The position numbers and the translations under genes were made by a program. A DNA stretch of 64,000 nt from Thiocapsa marina 5811 (GTDB lineage Bacteria > Pseudomonadota > Gammaproteobacteria > Chromatiales > Chromatiaceae): assembly GCF_000223985.1 (NCBI RefSeq), contig NZ_AFWV01000018.1:1-64000 (forward strand). The letters are read 5' to 3'. Positions 59,362 through 64,000 of this stretch are shown here, one piece after another. How positions within the stretch are numbered: position 1 is the first letter of the stretch; every line of letters begins with the position of its first letter. The notes beneath the pieces are model-generated. The model made no database searches, had not been told where the DNA came from, and saw only the letters and a program-made list of their open reading frames with translations.

Positions 59362-60270
59362 ATGCCGAACCTGAACATGAAGCACCTGCGCTACTTTTGG
59401 GCTGTCGCCAAGCATGGGTCCATCGCCCGCGCCTCGGAGGTCCTGCACCTGACGCCCCAGACCATCAGCGGTCAGCTACGGGAGCTCGAAGAGCAGATCG
59501 GGACCAAGCTATTCGGCAAGTCCGGACGCAATCTCGCATTGACCGAAAGCGGACAGGTGGTTTTCTCCTATGCCGACGAGATCTTCAGGCTGACGAGCGA
59601 GCTGCAGGACGTGGTCTCGGGTCGCCCGCCGGCCTCCGGCATCACCTTCAGGGTCGGGATCGCGATGGTCGTGCCCAAGCTCCTCGCCTATCGCGTGCTG
59701 GCGCCCGTGCTGGCCCTTCCGGGCCCGATGCGCCTGGTCTGCCACGAGGCGCCCCTGACCGACCTTTTGGCCGATCTCTCGGTACACAAGCTCGACCTGG
59801 TCCTCGCCGACAGCCCGGTGAATCCGGCGCTCAACATCCGTGCCTACAACCATATCCTGGGAGAATCCGGGATCAGCTTTTTCGCTGTTCCGCAGCTCGC
59901 TGCCCGTCATCGTGAGGACTTTCCGCGCTCGCTCGACGGCGCGCCGATGCTGATGCCGACGGGCTCGAGCGCACTCTATCGCGCACTCGAGCACTGGTTC
60001 GACCGCCACGGCGTGAAGCCCCGCATCGCCGCCGAGTTCGAAGATCGCGCGCTGATGAAGGCCTTCGGCGAGGCCGGAGTCGGGATCTTCACGACACCGA
60101 CCGCGGTAGAGCAGGACATTCTCGACAAATACGGGGTCGTACTGATCGCCCGGGTCGACGACATCAAGGAGCGCTATTACGCCATCTCGGCCGAGCGCCA
60201 CATCAAGCACCCGGCGGTCTCGACGATCACGGAGTCGGCGCGGCATGACCTCTTTGCACCAAGGGGGTGA
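59362..60270 (+). CDS. nhaR: LysR-family transcriptional activator NhaR
   Basis: The 302-residue protein aligns well with E. coli NhaR: MKHLRYFWAVAKHGSIARAS, LTPQTISGQLRELEEQIGTK, LDLVLADSPVNPALNIRAYN, and FEDRALMKAFGEAGVGIFTT with YYAISAERHIKHPAVSTI at the end. The start at 59362 adds five residues before MKHLRY. In E. coli NhaR activates nhaA in response to Na+. No nhaA is in the window, so it may act elsewhere, or on the small secreted metallophore-like gene downstream. Confidence 0.88.
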   Translation: MPNLNMKHLRYFWAVAKHGSIARASEVLHLTPQTISGQLRELEEQIGTKLFGKSGRNLALTESGQVVFSYADEIFRLTSELQDVVSGRPPASGITFRVGIAMVVPKLLAYRVLAPVLALPGPMRLVCHEAPLTDLLADLSVHKLDLVLADSPVNPALNIRAYNHILGESGISFFAVPQLAARHREDFPRSLDGAPMLMPTGSSALYRALEHWFDRHGVKPRIAAEFEDRALMKAFGEAGVGIFTTPTAVEQDILDKYGVVLIARVDDIKERYYAISAERHIKHPAVSTITESARHDLFAPRG

Positions 60271-60543
60271 CGGCCTCGGGCCCGCGATGCGAGCCCACCC
60301 GGGCAGCGAGTGCCGCCGCGCCCTCCGCGTCTGTTCCGATCACAAGTCCGGACATCTCCTTGCGATGACCCAAGGTCCTCGTGTCGGGGTGGACCATGGC
60401 CGACCGCGCAAATGCCCGTCGATGATCTCGGATTGAACCCCGGGGGTTTTGACGCATCAAAGCCCAGCGCAATGCTGCGATAATGCCGGCGGATGTCCGA
60501 TCCCGGACGCCGTGCCCACACCGATCGACACGAGGATGAGACC

Positions 60544-60858
60544 ATGAACAAAAAAACCATCACGCCTGCCGCCGCCCTGGTCGGTGCTGCCATCGTCGGC
60601 AGCCTCGGCACCTTCGGCCTTGCCCAAGCCGCCGGCAACCCGTTCGCCGCGGAGCCGCTCGACACCGGCTACATGCAGATCGCCGGCGCCGATACCGAAG
60701 GCAAGTGCGGCGAAGGTAAATGCGGCGGCACCAAGGATGCCGAAGGCAAATGCGGGGAGGGCAAGTGCGGTGCCGAGAAGGACACGGAAGGCAAGTGCGG
60801 CGAAGGCAAGTGCGGCGCCGACATGGGCATGGACAGCGGAACCGACAGCGCCACCTAA
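60544..60858 (+). CDS. hvfA: HvfA-like secreted RiPP precursor with six EGKCG motifs
   Basis: The 104-residue protein starts with a signal peptide (KTITPAAALVGAAIVGSLGT, cleavage after AQA). After ~55 residues come three doublets of EGKCGEGKCG (six EGKCG in total), separated by GTKDA and AEKDT, and an acidic tail. This matches HvfA-type precursors (low-complexity EGKCG proteins) whose cysteines are converted to thioamide/oxazolone groups by the HvfB (MNIO/DUF692) and HvfC enzymes to bind copper. Neither hvfB nor hvfC is adjacent, so modifying enzymes must be elsewhere or are missing. Confidence 0.85.
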   Translation: MNKKTITPAAALVGAAIVGSLGTFGLAQAAGNPFAAEPLDTGYMQIAGADTEGKCGEGKCGGTKDAEGKCGEGKCGAEKDTEGKCGEGKCGADMGMDSGTDSAT

Positions 60859-61132
60859 ACCGACCTCGCCGGCGGCCATGAACCCTTCACCTACCGCGTT
60901 CATGGCGCCGGTCTAGACCGCCCGGCGCTCCTTGCGCTGCGCTTCTCGTCGGCGATAGCACTCGCCACCCCGCCCCGAGGGGAAATCGTCTGGTACAGCC
61001 TCGCTCCGACCGAGTAGTATCGGCGACCCCGCAAGCCACCGCGGAAGAAACCATCCGCAACAGGCTCGCGCTTTGTTCCGGCCCCGTCGGTGCGCATGCT
61101 CAAATCACCCAAACAACCGGAACCCTGCCCTT

Positions 61133-61570
61133 ATGGCCTCGAATTACGAAGACTTCTTTACCCTCAGCCGCTTCGGTGTTGTCGGACACACCGCAGCCAA
61201 GCCCTTTCCGCTCATCAGTTACCGGCGGTTGAAGGCGATGGGGAAAACCGTCTACCCGATCGACCCCAGCACCATGCTTGTCGACCGTGATCCCGCGTAT
61301 CCCTCGCTCGTATCCTTACCCCAACCCGTCGATGGTCTCATCATCGAGGTGCCGAAGGCGGAAACCGCAGGCTGGGTTGCAGCGGCAGCGGATGCGGGGA
61401 TCGGCCACGTCTGGATCCACATGGCTCACGAGACCCCCGAGGCGGTGGCACTCGCCGCGGAGAAAGGCATCAACCTGCGCACGGGGACCTGCGCGGTCAT
61501 GTATCTGAACCCGGGCATGTCTTACCACGGCATCCATAAGCTCATCATGAAGCTGACCGGAAAGTATTGA
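61133..61570 (+). CDS. CoA-binding domain protein (YccU-like)
   Basis: The 145-residue protein is one Rossmann-like CoA-binding domain: RFGVVGHTAAKPFPLISYRR near the start, GKTVYPIDPSTMLVDRDPAY, LIIEVPKAETAGWVAAAADA, HVWIHMAHETPEAVALAAEK and NLRTGTCAVMYLNPG. Members such as YccU are homologous to the nucleotide-binding half of succinyl-CoA synthetase but act alone; their role is uncertain. It follows the HvfA-like gene by 274 bp without sign of an operon. Confidence 0.88.
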   Translation: MASNYEDFFTLSRFGVVGHTAAKPFPLISYRRLKAMGKTVYPIDPSTMLVDRDPAYPSLVSLPQPVDGLIIEVPKAETAGWVAAAADAGIGHVWIHMAHETPEAVALAAEKGINLRTGTCAVMYLNPGMSYHGIHKLIMKLTGKY

Positions 61571-61716
61571 CGCGCGAGCTGCGGTCGCCCGGAGAGTGAC
61601 TGGCGTGGCGTCGGCGATCTGTCCTTCGCCGATGGAGGCGTCATGGTCAGCCTCGACGCGCGGATGGGTGCGAGGGTCGGCCCGATCGGCGAGAGCTGTC
61701 GGTGCCGACCCGGGTA

Positions 61717-61743
61717 CCGACCGCCGGGGACGCCGGCGGTCGG
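61717..61743. repeat. REP hairpin beside a dead RAYT
   Basis: CCGACCGCCGG and CCGGCGGTCGG pair perfectly (11 bp) around GGACG. It lies 31 bp from the end of the RAYT pseudogene, where RAYT-associated REPs usually sit. A related but imperfect hairpin with the same GGTACCGAC/GTCGG words occurs at 57501-57533, upstream of moxR. Confidence 0.65.
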
Positions 61744-61773
61744 CCTGCAAGGGACGAAACGAGGGTCGATTGG

Positions 61774-62115
61774 TCAGATGGTCTTGCCGGCATCGGAGTG
61801 CTCGAACCGGCGCACGGCGCGACTGACGGTCGAGTCGTGCACGCCGAGACGATTGACCCGCTGGGTGAAGACGCCGTCGAGCTGCCGCATCCCTTTCGAC
61901 AGATTCCCCTCCGGCGTCTCGACCACGACGTGATAGTGATTGGTCATTTCGCAGTAGGCACGACCGCGCCAGCGAAAGCGCTCAAAGACGTCCGCGAACA
62001 CCGCCAGTCAGTCCTCTCGGTCCGCATCGTCACGCTAGATCGTCTCGCGGCGATCACCACGCGAGGTGACGTGATACAACCCGCCGGCGAGCTCGATTCG
62101 GAGTGGTCTGGCCAT
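61774..62115 (-). pseudogene. RAYT (REP-associated tyrosine transposase), dead copy
   Basis: Translation from the ATG at 62115 reads MARPLRIELAGGLYHVTSRG DRRETI, then an in-frame TAG at 62035-62037 and a TGA at 62008-62010. It continues in the same frame with CEMTNHYHVVVETPEGNLSK, containing the HYH metal motif of Y1 transposases, then GMRQLDGVFTQRVNR. That block is joined directly to LGVHDSTVSRAVRR, which belongs at the C-terminus, so an internal deletion has removed the catalytic Tyr region. RAYTs move or maintain REP hairpins. Two stops plus a deletion make it inactive. Confidence 0.85.
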
Positions 62116-62303
62116 GGAGACATGGCTTAGCCCCACAATGCAGGATTGCAGGACCCTACATCCCCGAAGGCCTGCGGCCACGACCTGCTATACTCAGTAA
62201 TAGCCACGGATCTTATAGGGAAATACGTAGAACGGACACCGTGACAGGTCCTGGCCACCGCGACGGCGACCGGGTGTACTCGGAGCATTCGAGGAGTGTG
62301 GTC

Positions 62304-62705
62304 ATGATTTCAAGACAGATTTCGCAGATGGCCGGCATGGCGCTGGGCGTATGCCTAGTGGTCGCGGCGGCGCAGATCCAAGCATTCGAGGCGGTAATCC
62401 AGGTCGCGCCCGGGACGCTCAATATCGGCAGCTCCAGCGAGGTGGTCACCGTCCACACCGACGTGGCCTATGGCGATGTCGTCGCCTATTCGGTTCAGCT
62501 CAACGGCGTGCCGATCCAGAGCTGGAAGGCCGACGATCGAGGCAACTTCGTTGCGAAGTTCGATTCGACCGCAGTCAAATCGCTCGATGGTCTCGCCATC
62601 GGCGGAGACAACGAGCTGATCCTGATCGGTGCAACGACGGACGGCGATTCCTTTGTCGGCAGCGACTGGATCAGAGTAATCGACATCCTGCCGCGCAAGC
62701 GCTGA
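62304..62705 (+). CDS. Exported beta-sandwich protein, unrecognised
   Basis: The ATG at 62304 opens MISRQISQMAGMALGVCLVV, a signal peptide ending near AQIQA. The 133-residue protein is beta-rich (IQVAPGTLNIGSSSEVVTVH, VVAYSVQLNGVPIQSWKADD, NFVAKFDSTAVKSLDGLAIG) and looks like an Ig-like or CARDB-like fold of unknown role. One Cys lies in the leader. A clear rho-independent terminator follows 20 bp after the stop, so the gene is a single-gene transcript. Confidence 0.7.
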   Translation: MISRQISQMAGMALGVCLVVAAAQIQAFEAVIQVAPGTLNIGSSSEVVTVHTDVAYGDVVAYSVQLNGVPIQSWKADDRGNFVAKFDSTAVKSLDGLAIGGDNELILIGATTDGDSFVGSDWIRVIDILPRKR

Positions 62706-62725
62706 TCCAACCCAGCATCCGACAG

Positions 62726-62767
62726 AAAAAGCCCTGCCACGACAGATTACCGAGGCAGGGCTTTTTT
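62726..62767 (+). terminator. Rho-independent terminator after the exported protein
   Basis: AAAAAGCCCTGCC and GGCAGGGCTTTTTT form an extended stem over a 15-base loop, ending in six T residues. It ends the transcript of the preceding exported protein gene. Confidence 0.85.
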
Positions 62768-62879
62768 CGGGCAGGCATCGCGGCTCTGCTCGTTGTTCTC
62801 TGGCCGGCCCTTCCGGCGGACCCTGGACGGAGCCGCGCTGCGGATCGGACGGAGCGGCACCTCGTTCCAGTGGAGCATA

Positions 62880-63120
62880 ATCCTAGATCCGGCAGTTGAA
62901 CGGCCCCTGGAGTGCGTCCCGCGTGGTGTCCGGCAAGGCGCGACGAGGCGTCGTAGTGGTTCTACGACACCGAGTTGCAACGCAGTCGGGCGCCGCGCGG
63001 GGCGTGCTCCAGGGGTCGTAGCGGCCATCACCCAACAGGTGACGCGTCATTTGGCTAATCTCCTCAACGCCGTCAAACCCTTGCATGTGGTACGAAGCGG
63101 TCAACTGCCGGATCTAGGAT
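62880..63120. mobile_element. 241-bp MITE-like element with perfect 20-bp terminal inverted repeats
   Basis: Left end ATCCTAGATCCGGCAGTTGA (62880-62899) is the exact reverse complement of the right end (63101-63120). The interior has a small palindrome GAGGCGTCGTAGTGGTTCTA next to CGACACCG, but no transposase. The flanking bases are ATA on the left and AAT on the right, so no clear target duplication. A full-length relative would be needed to move it. Confidence 0.65.
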
Positions 63121-63471
63121 AATCCGCCGTGGGTGTATCCGATTCGCTTCGTCGTCCTTCCCGCCTTCGGCGTTCCCATCTTCGCCTGCGACCTGAGGAT
63201 CGGGATCGTGATCGACTGCCCGGGTTGGACCCTGCTCGCGGCACTGCGGATCATCCGAGGCCGCGGCGGGACCGTGCTCGACCCGACCATGCAGTCCGTG
63301 GGTCCTTCACCCCGCACCACAGCCACGGACGACGGGGGAAGCGGGCAACGTCGGGCGACGCGTGCCGACCTGACGGCGAGCAGGTTAAAGTACAACGCGA
63401 TAACCCCGTGAACCTTTGACCAATCCGCACCGGCGCGAGGGTGAGCGTACAGATCACGAACCGAGGCGAGC
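63121..63471. other. Gap after the MITE-like element
   Basis: Open frames exist on both strands here, but none has a convincing start or family features. I see no gene, repeat or terminator that can be supported. Confidence 0.35.
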
Positions 63472-63918
63472 ATGAGCCGATTGGACACTCCAGAGAACCC
63501 TTACCTGCGCGCCTTTCGCGGCAGCTTCACCTCCGCCTTGCGCTGGCATCAGCTCGATGATCTCTGGGCGCGGATCGACGAACGCGCGGATGCGGGTTGG
63601 TTTCTCTACGCGGTCGGCGAGTCGCCGCCGACTGCGGCGACGGATGCGGCGGGCGTCAGGGCCTTCGTCGCGGAGATCGATCGGCTGCTGCGCACCGAGC
63701 ATCGCGAGGACTTTTGCGGCATCGTCTATGCCGACGATCCGCGCGAACCGACCTTCGTCAAGATCTATGATCCGAACAATCTGGGCGTGGTGTGCGGTTT
63801 CAGCGACGCCCCTCCCCTGCCCGGCTGGGTGATGAGCCTGATTCCGCCTGTCGATCTGCCGAGCACGCGCCCCCCGCCGAAGAACCGGCGGCGCTGGTGG
63901 AACCGATTGTTCGGATAG
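63472..63918 (+). CDS. Small unrecognised cytoplasmic protein
   Basis: The ATG at 63472 opens MSRLDTPENPYLRAFRGSFT, giving 148 residues. The middle has alpha/beta character (ARIDERADAGWFLYAVGESP, VRAFVAEIDRLLRTEHREDF, IVYADDPREPTFVKIYDPNN) and the tail is Pro/Arg-rich (PPPKNRRRWWNRLFG). No membrane segment or known motif. It resembles conserved hypothetical proteins of purple sulfur bacteria. The next gene appears to start at 63997. Confidence 0.6.
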   Translation: MSRLDTPENPYLRAFRGSFTSALRWHQLDDLWARIDERADAGWFLYAVGESPPTAATDAAGVRAFVAEIDRLLRTEHREDFCGIVYADDPREPTFVKIYDPNNLGVVCGFSDAPPLPGWVMSLIPPVDLPSTRPPPKNRRRWWNRLFG

Positions 63919-63982
63919 GCGAAGCTCGGATCCGAGTGGAACGCCGATTCGGCATCGCCCGTCGGCAACGCAATCCCTGGAT

Positions 63983-64000
63983 GGAGGCACGACACGATGG
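63983..64000 (+). other. Probable ribosome site and start of the next gene
   Basis: GGAGG at about 63983-63987 is followed 9 bp later by an ATG at 63997-63999, at the window edge. The downstream coding sequence is outside, so only the start is suggested. Confidence 0.4.

Noticed and set aside
63114-63488. Minus-strand frame after the MITE-like element
   Set aside because: It runs over the MITE end and the start of the next gene and has no convincing start or conserved pattern.

Overview
The window is 64 kb of GC-rich bacterial chromosome. Gene content points to a gammaproteobacterium, most probably a purple sulfur bacterium of the Chromatiaceae or a close relative. Evidence includes the order aroA-cmk-rpsA-ihfB, PhoB/PhoR, YhbY, YebG, a MoxR/Bat cluster, and an energy-converting-hydrogenase-related complex. 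The taxon is an inference; no rRNA or tRNA gene was recognised.

Layout. Positions 1-6270 are a decayed accessory stretch: the tail of a transposase, an EPS-type MarR regulator, a DUF2887 gene, wrecked neuC- and neuB-like nonulosonate genes, one intact toxin-antitoxin pair, one antitoxin fused by deletion to a PIN-domain remnant, and long direct repeats. Positions 6279-14433 hold a minus-strand operon for a six-subunit membrane complex related to group 4 hydrogenases and complex I, but without [NiFe] ligands, led by a coupled XRE regulator. Positions 14639-19006 carry small genes: YebG, a DUF3365 haem protein, a FAD oxidoreductase, CreA and a 2OG-Fe(II) oxygenase. Positions 19019-24255 are a zinc-scarcity locus: a DksA paralogue without the cysteine zinc finger, an outer-membrane porin, and a ZnuA/C/B-like transporter. 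Positions 24458-33279 hold a Nudix hydrolase, PutP, PhoB/PhoR, and a solute-binding protein next to a hybrid sensor kinase. Positions 33482-40940 hold a Tat-exported class V aminotransferase, ihfB-rpsA-cmk-aroA, a solo antitoxin and yhbY.

Positions 41549-47968 hold the most unusual locus. Two small cysteine-free secreted proteins, a two-domain periplasmic chaperone-like protein and a 989-residue outer-membrane-barrel-like protein lie on one strand, facing a LysR regulator across an inverted repeat. The order resembles a chaperone-usher pilus operon, but the proteins do not look like classical family members. Positions 48138-57346 hold a DUF368 polyprenyl-phosphate transporter and a MoxR-DUF58-DUF4381-BatA-BatB/C-BatD cluster. 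Positions 57564-64000 carry a HAD phosphatase, a CDGSH iron-sulfur protein, NhaR, an orphan HvfA-like RiPP metallophore precursor, a CoA-binding protein, a dead RAYT transposase with a REP hairpin, and a 241-bp MITE-like element.

A theme across the window is intergenic repeats. One family consists of ~85-bp modules ending in TAAACCGCG/CGCGGTTTA, often as A+B pairs around an AT-rich spacer. A second consists of hairpins with variable stems and a constant CGCTTCGCT/CGCTGCGCT-type core, beginning CGTAGGGTGG. A third is a 490-bp inverted-repeat element. The ends of these repeats supply the stop codons of ten unrelated genes.
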